The translations under genes were made by a program, and so were the position numbers. Of a DNA stretch of 64,000 nucleotides, positions 11,662 through 20,721 are shown one piece after another. The notes below the pieces were generated by a model. That model was not told the origin of the DNA, ran no database searches, and worked only from the letters and a program-made list of their open reading frames with translations. Source of the DNA: Rheum nobile (taxonomy: Eukaryota; Streptophyta; Magnoliopsida; Caryophyllales; Polygonaceae); assembly GCA_027886185.1 (NCBI GenBank), contig WOAB01000056.1, forward strand, positions 7,254,001-7,318,000, written 5' to 3'. Each line of letters begins with the position of its first letter. The stretch's first letter is position 1.

Positions 11662-13347
11662 ATGCCACCTCGAAGAGCTGCCAGTACTATCGAGAACGTG
11701 CGTCAGGAAGACGCAGCCGCCACCCTGGACGCCGAGCGAAGGCAGAGGGAATTCAAAGCCTCTGCGGCCGTTAAAGCGAATCGCAGAAGAGAGCTTGAGT
11801 CGGCTATGGCTGAAATAGAGCATCGCAACGCTGATCTGACTTCTACTGTTGTCGACAAAAATGCTGAATTGGAGAGGTTGCGTCGAGAGCTTGGTGCAGC
11901 GAAGAGAGCAATTGACCGCTCCCAGGGAAAACGCCCCATTGCGGGTGAGGGATCAACAGCGGACCATGACCACTCAAGAAGGGTCGCGAGTGTCATCATT
12001 CGGGAAGAGCGACACGGTCGAAGGAGAGATCTTCCTCCTCGAGATCGCACCCTGGCTGTGAGAGACACACTAGATGAGGCAAGAGTTTCCCGTCGAGACT
12101 ACTCAGATCATCACCGATCTGGGCTGAATCGTCCAAGGGATGCGAGGTCGTCTTCCTCGGCTTCTAGATCACATCGACAGCGATCCAGAGAGCACATCCG
12201 CTCACATCATCGATCCGCTACTAGAGACGAAAGGCGCCACCCTTCGAACTGCTCCCGGTCTCGTGAGAGGCGCAGGCGGGAACTGTTAGTGAGCGCAGAT
12301 TCAGACCATATCCGAGAGCGTCAGACTGATCGGATCACTAGGGAAGAACGACGTCTTCTTCGCCTACTTGACAATCAGGGAGAGTCGTTGATTAATGCCC
12401 AAGAGCAGGCAGAGTTGAAGCTTGCACGCATGACATCCACTCCCTTCGCACGAGTGATTCGTGCACATCCCCCGCCAGCTAAGTTTTCCACTCCATCTTT
12501 TGATTTATATGACGGAAAATCTGATCTGGTTGTTCATGTTGCTGCATACACCCATAAGATGGCTTTGTGGGTTTTGGATGATTCTTTGATGTGTAGAATG
12601 TTTCTTGCTAGTCTTGGCAAGATTGGTGCCAAATGGTTTCATGCTTTAGAGTCTGATTCAATATACTCATGGAGTCAATTAGCCAAGAAATTTGTTTCGC
12701 ATTTCATTGCCAATACTAGAGAGCCTGCTTCTGTGGATGCCTTATTTGATATGAAAATGCACAGGGGAGAAACTTTGAGGCAATTTGCACCTCGGTTCAT
12801 GGAATGCTATGCTGATATGGATGGTTGTGAAGAAAAGGTCGCAGTTGCTGCCTTTAGATTGGCACTCCCTAGAGAGAGCGAGTTAAGGAAGAGTCTTACA
12901 TTGAGGGCTCCTGCAAGGATCCCTGAACTTCAAGAATGGGTCAGACAATATATGAAACTAGAAGACGACATGAAGCCTTTGAGAGACAAGAGGTCACAAT
13001 CTCCTCCTTATCGTCAGGGGGGAGACGACAAGAGGAGGTCAAGAGGCAACATGGAAAGGGGTTTGGCACTTGTAACCTCTATGCAGGCCGTTCAGACCGT
13101 CTTTAAAGAGCCATTCTACCGTATTTTGCCTAAGATCAAGGAAAAACACTTTTTTATTTGGCCTCCGAAGATGAAGGCTGATTCTGGAGACGGAGACAGA
13201 GACATGAGCAAGTATTGTGCCTTTCATAAAGACAAGGGGCACAGGATGGATGAATGTAAGTCCTTCAAGCATCAATTGGAGAAGTGGGTGTCCCAGGGGT
13301 ATCTTCAAGACTCTGTTGACTCATGTTCTAGGTCAGGCGGCGATTAG
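11662..13347 (+). CDS. gag: Gag protein of non-autonomous Ty3/gypsy element
   Basis: The start is the first ATG after the PBS (MPPRRAASTIENV), giving 561 residues; the open frame extends upstream only into the PBS and LTR. Residues about 1-90 are charged and coiled-coil-like. About 100-220 is an Arg/Ser-rich tract full of RSRERRRR-type runs. About 270-445 matches the plant retrotransposon gag domain (YDGKSDLVVHV, LASLGKIGAKWFHAL, FVSHFIANTREPASVDALF, RGETLRQFAPRF). A single knuckle-like CAFHKDKGHRMDEC lies near residue 515, as in Tat-group Gag. The protein should form the capsid and bind RNA. It ends at a TAG directly before more in-frame coding sequence, so the stop is probably a mutation (CAG to TAG) of a longer gag-pro frame. 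Confidence 0.85.
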   Translation: MPPRRAASTIENVRQEDAAATLDAERRQREFKASAAVKANRRRELESAMAEIEHRNADLTSTVVDKNAELERLRRELGAAKRAIDRSQGKRPIAGEGSTADHDHSRRVASVIIREERHGRRRDLPPRDRTLAVRDTLDEARVSRRDYSDHHRSGLNRPRDARSSSSASRSHRQRSREHIRSHHRSATRDERRHPSNCSRSRERRRRELLVSADSDHIRERQTDRITREERRLLRLLDNQGESLINAQEQAELKLARMTSTPFARVIRAHPPPAKFSTPSFDLYDGKSDLVVHVAAYTHKMALWVLDDSLMCRMFLASLGKIGAKWFHALESDSIYSWSQLAKKFVSHFIANTREPASVDALFDMKMHRGETLRQFAPRFMECYADMDGCEEKVAVAAFRLALPRESELRKSLTLRAPARIPELQEWVRQYMKLEDDMKPLRDKRSQSPPYRQGGDDKRRSRGNMERGLALVTSMQAVQTVFKEPFYRILPKIKEKHFFIWPPKMKADSGDGDRDMSKYCAFHKDKGHRMDECKSFKHQLEKWVSQGYLQDSVDSCSRSGGD

Positions 13348-14169
13348 ACAAAGGAGAAGGCGCAGAACCAGCCTACCGAGGGGGACAGAGACAATCAGAG
13401 GCATGTGATACATGTGATTGGGGTTACAGGAAGGCAGAGTGATAGCAGCAGACACCACCACCGGACTCGCTGTCACGAGCTAGAGGTTTTGAAGGTCATT
13501 GAGAGCGCAAACAAGCGCCCTCGGGTTTAACAAGATCCGACATTGATGTTCTCAGACGATGATTTGGAGGGTTTGCAGTTGTCGCATAATGATCCGCTAG
13601 TTTTGACTGTTGGAGTGGGGTCATTCGATGTGTGTAGAGTCCTGGTGAATTCGGGTAGCTTAGTTGATCTCATGTTCTATGAGCTATTCAAGAAGCTTGG
13701 AAAGTCTCAGGAGGATCTAATTCCGGTCTCAACTCAGCTCACCGGGTTGGGGCAGTTTCCTATTTGGCCTCTCGGGATGTTCAGGACGAGCGTAGAGACT
13801 GAGGGCAAGTCGGTCACTACAGAATTTTTGGTGGTTAACGCGCCATCAAGCTACAACGCTATCCTGGGAAGACCTTGGCTGCATTCTATGGGGGCCGTGC
13901 ATTCGACGCTCCATCAATTGATCGTTTTCCCTCACCCCGGGGCCACGGTTCGGGTCAAAGGGGATCAACGGGCTGCGATACAATGCCTCGGGATTGAAGG
14001 CGATCGAAAGGCGGTGCACCTGGCACAACCAGCAATGCAAATGCCAAAGGTGGTCAGCGGATCACCTTCTGACAGCCCGGATAGCAGAACTTACAAATTG
14101 GAGGAGCTGAGCAGCAAAGCAACGCCACACATCTGGAACTCCTCAAATCTGCAGAAGTTCTACATTTGA
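13348..14169 (+). pseudogene. Retropepsin-like protease region in frame with gag
   Basis: The frame is the same as gag and is interrupted by the TAG at 13345-13347 and a TAA at 13528-13530; the part after the second stop is open to 14169. It shows the plant Ty3 aspartic-protease pattern: TFSDDD-like MFSDDDLEGLQL, then VLVNSGSLVDLMFYELF, then LGQFPIWPLG, then SSYNAILGRPWLHSMGAVHS and FPHPGATVRVKGDQ. The catalytic DSG triplet reads NSG (codon 13648-13650), so activity is unlikely. No RT follows; the frame ends and tandem repeats begin. Confidence 0.8.
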
Positions 14170-14339
14170 ACATGAATGAGGGGAGTACTCTTTTTCCTCT
14201 TCGTACGATTTTTTCCCACTGGGTTTTCCTGCGGAGAGGTTTTAATGAGGCCCCCGGGGTTTGTCACCCTATTATTGAGACATTGACATTATTGCATTTA
14301 TGACCATTGCATTATCTTATATATGTTATTTGCAATTGC

Positions 14340-14995
14340 ATTATTCTTGGTTTGCTGAAAATCTCAGGTTTGGCTTGCTGAAAGTTCTCAAACTCAGGCT
14401 GTTGGAATCCTCAAGCTTGGTTTGCTGGAAACCCCAGTCCCCTAACGGCTTTGGCCACCAAGCATGGCTTGTAAAAAGGTTTTTATACTCAGGTTGCTGG
14501 AATTCTCAAGCTTGGCTTGCTGAAAACCTCAGCAATTTACTACTGAAATCCTCAAGCTTGGCTTGCTGGAAACCTCGGTCCCCTAACGGCTTTGGCCACC
14601 AAGCATGGCTTGTAAAAAGGTATCTATTCTCAGGTTGCTGGAATTCTCAAGCTTGGCTTGCTGAAAACGTCACCAATTTACTGTTGGAATTCTCAAGCTT
14701 GGCTTGCTGGAAACCTCGGTCACCTAATGGCTTTGTCCACCAAGCATGGCTTGTAAAAAGGTATATATTCTCAGGTTACTGGAATTCTCAAGCTTGGCTT
14801 GCTGAAAACCTCACCAATTAGTCGTTGGGATCTTCAAACTTAATTTGCTGGAAACCTCGAACTTTAGCCTTGTAGAATCCTCAAGGTATCTTGCTGGAAA
14901 TTTTAAAGCCATAAATGTTGGAACTCTCAGGTTTCTCCTGTTGAAAACCTCAGGCAAATAGCATATAGAAACCCCGCGGTTCACCAACAATCAAG
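14340..14995. repeat. 141-bp tandem repeat, about three copies plus fragments
   Basis: The phrase cctaacggctttggccacca marks successive copies at 14441, 14582 and 14723 (period 141 bp). Shorter units such as ctcaagcttggcttgctg continue to about 14995. The 141-bp period is a multiple of three, so an ORF of 173 residues with a 47-residue repeat appears. Its position downstream of protease, in place of pol, and its low complexity argue for a non-coding spacer. Confidence 0.85.
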
Positions 14996-15004
14996 TCGCA
15001 AAAA

Positions 15005-15345
15005 ATCGCATTGGCCGTGCACCAGACCGCACGGGCCGTGCAATGCTCGCTGCAACGGACACAACGAAATTTCTCAAAAATTACCGATCGCACGACCGTG
15101 CGTTTTTTCGCACGGGCCGTGCGGTGCTCTCGGCATTTCGTTCGAGAAAAAAATTACCGACCGCACAACTGTGCGTTTTTTCGCACGGGCCGTGCGGTAC
15201 TCTCGACATTTCGCCCCGAAAAAAAAAACGCACGGCCGTGCGTTTCCCTCGGCTTTCGGCCGAAAAATACCACTCGCCCGCACGGTCGTGCGTTTGTCCG
15301 CATGGGCTGTGCGCCGCTCTCGACTTTTCAGTTAAAAATGAATTA
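15005..15345. repeat. Array of GC-rich palindromes (GCACGGGCCGTGC type)
   Basis: Units of about 73-81 bp repeat the palindrome gcacgggccgtgc (15029-15041, 15110-15122, 15183-15195). Between and after them are further palindromes such as cgcacgaccgtgcg, cgcacaactgtgcg and acgcacggccgtgcgt. At least seven short hairpins can form, each near a ctctcga..tttcg phrase. The array lies just upstream of the polypurine tract. Confidence 0.85.
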
Positions 15346-15468
15346 ATTTGCACGACGGGTTTTGCTGCGTTTCGGATTTCGACGAAAATCATACCCGGAA
15401 ACTTTCTCTTTTCATCAGGTATGTTCGATCCAATCTTCGGCTCATCGGACCTGAGAAAGCTTCGAGGA

Positions 15469-15482
15469 CCCGAGGGGCAAAA
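15469..15482 (+). promoter_or_regulatory. Polypurine tract of gag-pro element
   Basis: The purine-rich CCCGAGGGGCAAAA lies immediately before the 3' LTR at 15483, where plus-strand DNA synthesis would be primed. Confidence 0.7.
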
Positions 15483-15880
15483 TGAGAGGGATAATTTATT
15501 CCTATAAGATAAATTAGTTCCAAATCTTTATTAGGGATATTAAATATCCTAGAAATAAAGAAAGCAACTTATCTTTTCATTAAAGAAAAAAGAAAAAAGA
15601 ATTAATGACTTAACCCTAGCAGGTTCTTCTCTCTCCCTATTGAATTTCTCATACGCTCTTTTTCTCTTTGGCTGCCTCCATAGAATTGAGAGAGCTTTTT
15701 GCCTGACTTGAGCGTCAGAGGTGAATCAGGGGATTTCACCCCCCACCCCTTCGCTTTATTTGTGATTTCAGATCTTAGATTCAAGAGATTCAAGTCAAAT
15801 TGGTGTTTCTGGCAGTTCGGGATCATTGGTTCGTCGTTTCTCCTTCCAATTTCTAGCTGATACAAAATCCTGCTTCCACA
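15483..15880 (+). repeat. 3' LTR of gag-pro element
   Basis: 398 bp, TGAGAGGG...TTCCACA, matching 11238-11634 with about 17-18 differences by eye. The duplication catcc follows at 15881-15885. Confidence 0.93.
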
Positions 15881-16055
15881 CATCCCAATGTGATTACGCA
15901 GACCAAACAGAAGCGTAGTTTTAGCCTTCACCATACCTTTCCAAACATTAGAGGAATCCTGCTTCGGGTTGAACATGTCGCAATCGCATCGACCATGACA
16001 ATACTTATTCCTCACAACTCTAGACCACAGAGAATCGGGCTCGGTATCCATGAAT
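15881..16055 (-). pseudogene. LINE piece 1: C-terminal end of reverse transcriptase region
   Basis: The minus strand from about 16051 reads MDTEPDSLWSRVVRNKYC, then FNPKQDSSNVWKGM and TTLLFGLRNHIG. This is the linker after the RT domain of plant L1-like LINEs (the FMTEPDSLWARVIRNKY pattern), and it continues directly into the LSWTHPWVTE sequence at about 11232, on the far side of the inserted LTR element. An in-frame stop precedes it near 16057 and the similarity ends there, so the LINE is truncated on its 5' side and lacks endonuclease and the RT core. Confidence 0.8.
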
Positions 16056-16190
16056 TAGGGGAACTCCTGATATTATTTTTGGTTTGTGATGTTAGGGGGT
16101 GGCTAGACCTCGAATGATTGTTGCATAGCCTTTTTAATTCAATAAAGGTTCCATATTAGTGTTTCACGTTCTTACCCCAAAAAAAACTTG
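16056..16190 (+). repeat. Possible plus-strand LINE 3' tail
   Basis: The stretch ends tttttaattcaataaagg...cttaccccaaaaaaaa, resembling the short 3' UTR and A-tail of plant LINEs but on the plus strand, head to head with the minus-strand LINE. It could be an inverted fragment of the same insertion or an unrelated LINE end. Confidence 0.35.
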
Positions 16191-16841
16191 CTATTTTCTC
16201 CCAAAGTACACGATTTTATATTTAAATACAATTGTACCGAATTTTATCTTTTTTAACATTTAAATAAGCACTCTGTTAGTTCGTGCTACACTTTCCAAAA
16301 AGTTTATCTTTCACATAAAATATATTTATTTTCTGTGTTTGGTTTAAAAATAAAACGTGAGAATTCACTTTCCAAGAAGTTACAATTCCTCCAAATCAAA
16401 GGAATTGCACTTATCTTGAAGATGTATGTAAAATCTACTTCTTGCGTTTTCAAATAAAAATATTATTATTTTCTATGTTAATATAAAAACAGCAATTTTA
16501 AATCAAACATGATTTCGCAATTTCCAGCAAATTACAATTCCTAGGAAGTGGCTAAATTCCCAGAACTTAATTTCCCACATTCAACCGATTTTGTACACGA
16601 TTTTTTACTTAGGCTCTGCTCAGAACTCATGTAACACACTGAGTTATCCTGCTATGTGAATATGGTTGGAAAGTACCAAAAATGGGAGGTAACATGAGAT
16701 ATATATAGGTCCATTTTTGTGTATTAAAAAAATTGTATACAGGAAACAGAAAGCTAGATATATAGTCAAATCTTCATAGCACAAAATTAAACAGAGGTGA
16801 TGAACATGTTGGTGAATCTGAATGAATATGTACATCAACAT
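16191..16841. other. AT-rich spacer downstream of the hydrolase gene
   Basis: No coding sequence is seen. The part adjoining 16842 would hold the 3' UTR of the minus-strand hydrolase gene. tacacgatttt phrases occur near both 16210 and 16595 and may mark a small decayed element. Confidence 0.5.
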
Positions 16842-18622
16842 TCAACAATCAGCATCCATCCACTCATCCAAGGTCGGAGTTGCTACCCCAATGCTCTTCA
16901 TATCAAAAATGTTGGCTGGTTCAGTACACAAAAGTATAGGGATTTCATGTCAGAATAACTTATGAAGATTTTGACCTTAACAAATGCAGCTCAGAACAGT
17001 GTAAAAAGTACAATTCGCCGATCAAAAGGCTTTGTTTTCTGAAATTGCTTCAAAATGCAAGGACTAAGGAACTCACACTACAAGTGGATGAAAAGGCTCG
17101 GTTTTGAAGCGAAATTCAACACATCAAAACAAGTGATAGAGTTAGAACGGATGAGCTCACCAGCATGAATTTCTGGAGTTGCAGCTGCTGTGGCATCCAC
17201 AATAACACTGACAAAAGAGAAATCCAGTGCTACAGCATCGAAAACTGTCTGCCTGATGCAATTTGGAGTTTGAACACCTAGACACACAATTTTATTGCTC
17301 TCTTAGGTCTGATATTGTAAAATTAATAGACCAGAAGAACTTTGAATTCAAACATAACAACAAAAATCATGAGCACGAAAAACTCAATACATCGCTCTTG
17401 AGCTTTCTTACCAGCAACAACCAAGCTATCAATCCCAGCAGTCCGAAGAAACGAGTGTAGGTGTGTAGCAAAGAACGCGCTAAAACGTGTCTTGACTAAT
17501 TTATAGTCTCCTTCACATATCACAAGCCCATCAACCAGCTCTGCACCAGGACTTCCCTTTGCAGTTGGTCCCGTCTTCTCCGCAGAATAGTGATGCCTGC
17601 GAAATAGTTCTACATCTCGTCCTAATGGATCATGCTCGCGTACAACCTTGACACGTATTTTGATACATTACATTACTGAATATAGACTATTGGAGGGATA
17701 AAAGCGGCTACAAGTAGAGACCAATCGTCATAAGACTGATCATAACTCACAAAGGTACTATAGCTTGTCACTATGGCTAGTGTGAAATGCACATATGATA
17801 ATGTCATCAGTTATCCATCTCACCAATTTGATCTACTTCATATTCTACCCGCGTATCTTGTTTAATTAGGTGAAGTTACGAATTTGACAATCATCTTTTC
17901 TGTTCAAGCAACAAACAGAAGCTAATGATAGTTTCGGTGAAACAAAAGAACCCACTTCGATAATTGCTCTACACAAAAAGTGTTCATGAAAAGCCCTTAC
18001 ATGTAAAAATTTGATCCATATAAAAGCAAAATCAACTTAAAAAACAATGAGAACAACTTTTCTAGGTCATTTCTTCCCTTTGGTTTCATCACCATCAAAA
18101 TCAACAGTCAATTTACCGTCTGAACATATCTAGTTTGCCCCTACTTCATCATCTAAAGTTGATTCTGGGTGGGGGTCTAAAGCTTCATTTATAATTTCAT
18201 AGTTTTAAACAACATTAATTGAGTTAGGACACAATTTCTATGATAGTCTATAATGCTATCAGAATCCCTAATCTCTGGGGTTTCTCAAAACAAATCAATT
18301 TCATACTTGAAGTGAAAGAGTCCAAAAAGGTACCCAAATTACAAGCATGCCACGCTGCCGAGCAATTTCAACCGCCTTTACAACGTTGGGAACTATGGAA
18401 GCTCCCCCAGCTACAAACATTGGACCACCCGCAAGTATGAAATCATTCTGAAAAATCATGAAATTATAAAGTTTAATCTCTTTTTTTTTTCAAGAAAGAA
18501 GAAGAAATCAGACAACAATTTTTAGGAATGGGTGGACGAGATTACAAAAGAAACAAACGAGGAGGAGTTACCTGCATATCTATAACTAGAAGAGCAGTTT
18601 TCTTCATTTTGTCATCCATCAT
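16842..18622 (-). CDS. Nicotinamidase/isochorismatase-like hydrolase, five exons
   Basis: Joining 18572-18622, 18334-18447, 17412-17646, 17161-17277 and 16842-16915 (minus strand) gives an uninterrupted 196-residue protein, and every junction has GT..AG borders. The cysteine-hydrolase signature is complete: ALLVIDMQ then NDFI (Asp15), DYKLVKTRFSAF (Lys107) and VVAGVQTPNCIRQTVFDA (Cys140), the Asp-Lys-Cys triad of the isochorismatase superfamily. ATAAATPEIHA and KSIGVATPTLDEW near the C terminus match small plant members such as the Arabidopsis At3g16190 type (recalled, not searched). The fold hydrolyses amide or vinyl-ether bonds in nicotinamide or isochorismate relatives; the plant substrate cannot be told from sequence. 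No signal peptide is seen, so it is probably cytosolic. It is the one clearly intact host gene here. Exon 1 is short and easy to miss. Confidence 0.9.
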
Positions 18623-19516
18623 TCGTTCTGTGTGAGTGAAGAAAAAAGCAACCACTTCACCGCTTAGCTAATAGAGAGAATGGATAGAGACTCATTCCAC
18701 TTCGATAGAATGCTTGAGTAGTAAATAACCTTTCATAAATCTTTTTTAAAATTAATGGATTTTTAGTAAAAATAGATCTCTTTTTCCCTAAATCTTACTC
18801 CTTACCCCCTAAACTCTAAACCTTAAATTCTAAAAAATAATATTTTAGAAAGAAAAAAAACAAAAAAAAAGAAAAAAAATAATAATAAAATAATCTAATA
18901 AGAGTATGAAAAATACATAAAAATTAATAGAGATCTATTTTATTAATTAAAAACTATTAAAGGATCAATGTGCCTAAAACCTTCATAGAACCAAAGTAAC
19001 ATTTGATGGGCTGGGCTTGTGAAAAGGAATCAATGAACCAAAATAAAGATGTGGACGATGTAGCATACAAAAGAAAATGTTATGAAACTGGGAGTTGGTC
19101 TACATAAAAAATGTTTACATGTGCCTTGTTGTTTATATGGTTTTTTTTTTCCGAGAACTCGATATATCATTATACAATATTCATAAACCTGATTAGGTTT
19201 TAGATGTCTTGTTTTTTAGGAAAAAAAGCACATATAAACATCTCCAATGGTTTTGTATTGTTTAGTGTACATAAGTGGTGAAACGATAAATATATATTGA
19301 TGCTGAAACTTATACTTATGCTGAATTTCGTATTTAATCGAATGCTGATGCTGAATTTTGTATAGTTTCGTACTTATACAAAATTATGAATGGCATGAAA
19401 GGAAACGACAAATATATGCCGATGCTGATAGTGTGTTGCAATATAACCTTTGTCGAAAAATTATGAATGGCATGAAAGGAAACTTCTTTGAATGAAAATT
19501 TGAAATCCAATGATAT
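18623..19516. other. Hydrolase upstream region and AT-rich spacer with MITE-like remnants
   Basis: About 18623-18720 should hold the promoter and 5' UTR of the minus-strand hydrolase gene. About 18740-18970 has weak inverted similarity (aaaatagatctct near 18770, matched in reverse near 18925-18945) suggesting a decayed MITE. About 19290-19440 repeats the ttgatgctgaa / tttcgtacttat low-complexity text seen at 5940-6030, probably a fragment of the same element family. Confidence 0.4.
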
Positions 19517-20155
19517 TTTTCATTGACGTAATGTCAAAAGTACTGAATTCCTGATAGCTCCTTGCAAAAATATGGTAGTTTGAAAATAATGACAAAAATA
19601 CTAACTTTTTATACTTTTTGTACTTTTTGCTATAGATGGGGTGTGATTTTATCTTTTCTTTTCAATAAAAATTTCCTTAAAAATTGACAAATCTTTTCTC
19701 CAAAAAGATAAAAGAAATTTCTAATCTCTCCTTAATCTTCCTCCCTCCCGGTGGCAGCCTCATCCCATCACTTGCTATGGCCTCCAAGCTATGACATTCT
19801 AGTGTGTACTATCTCAAAAATGGTGGGCAACTTTCCCTCCAAAACAAAAGTAATCCTTCCTTCCACCCTTAACCCCTCCACCGTAACATTCATTCTGCTT
19901 GATAACGTATCCCTGGAAATTCCTGATGAAACTTCAAGGCGACCTGACAAAGTTCATAACATTTACTCCACCTTCTTGATATAGTTTGCACTTGACGCCC
20001 TCCATTAAAGCTTGAATGGGTATGTAAATTCTCCTGACAAACCTTTGTTTTTCCCCTCTATCGTTTACTCTTTTTTTTACTCTTTTTTTAATATGATATA
20101 AACTCTCTACTTTTTACTTAGAACAGTGAGAAGTTTAAATCCTTGTTCATTTGCA

Positions 20156-20467
20156 GGTACAAAAGTAGTATACGTGAAGTTCATAAGTGGTGGAGAATGG
20201 AAAGACCAAGGGAAAAGGTGGTTGTATGAGGGTGATAGAACAGTAAAAGCCATGTTGATTTCCATGACATGGACTTGGCTACACTGCGGAGGAAATGAAT
20301 TGAGAATAACCCATTTGGCATGTGCATACGCACAACAGAAGTTCTTTGTACAGATGCAATATCTTTATCCAAACAAACATGAACTTCCTCCGATCGTTTT
20401 AAATGATGACGGCGATCTGGCGGCATTCAAGTTCTTGAACAAGTGTGAAGAAAATGCATTTGAGTGA
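20156..20467 (+). pseudogene. N-terminal fragment of MULE transposase
   Basis: After an apparent splice acceptor (ttgcag near 20156) the plus strand reads TKVVYVKFISGGEW, then GKRWLYEGDRTVKAML and, at the end, LPPIVLNDDGDLAAF. This is the N-terminal, PB1-like domain typical of plant Mutator transposases (pattern FxSGGxW...W.Y.GG......). It stops at 20467; the zinc finger and DDE core that should follow are missing. It runs toward the Ulp1-like gene on the other strand, and the two end within about 255 bp of each other. Confidence 0.6.
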
Positions 20468-20721
20468 AAATGACCTGACAAACCGGTTTTTTGGCATGTA
20501 AAACGAGAATATATCCTGACTTAAACACCATGATTTTGTAAACATCCTGGAAATTGTAAACACAATGAGTTTGTAAACATCCTAAAAACATGAGCTTCCA
20601 AATTAAAATACAATTATCACATGTTTTCCTTGCCAAATGGTACCCTACACACTTAAACTCCCTAAACAAGCGAATTTTCCTCAAATCAAACAAATGTCTT
20701 TAAACCCCATCCCAACGACAT

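Larger units (their letters stand above)
11238..15880 (+). mobile_element. Complete non-autonomous LTR retrotransposon (gag-pro only), TSD catcc
   Basis: Two LTRs of 397 and 398 bp (11238-11634 and 15483-15880) are flanked by the same 5-bp duplication, catcc (11233-11237 and 15881-15885). Between them lie a PBS, a gag ORF, a protease region in the same frame, tandem repeats and a polypurine tract. There is no reverse transcriptase, RNase H or integrase, so movement would need enzymes supplied by another element. Gag and protease resemble the Tat/Retand group of Ty3/gypsy. By hand count the LTRs differ at about 17-18 sites, mostly transitions, so the insertion is not very recent. It sits inside the LINE. 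Confidence 0.92.

Noticed and set aside
14300..14821. 173-codon ORF with a 47-residue repeat
   Set aside because: Explained by the 141-bp tandem repeat; low complexity, located in the untranslated part of the LTR element.
15011..15507. Several 100-150-codon ORFs on both strands
   Set aside because: They arise from the GC palindrome array; the same stretch is open on both strands.
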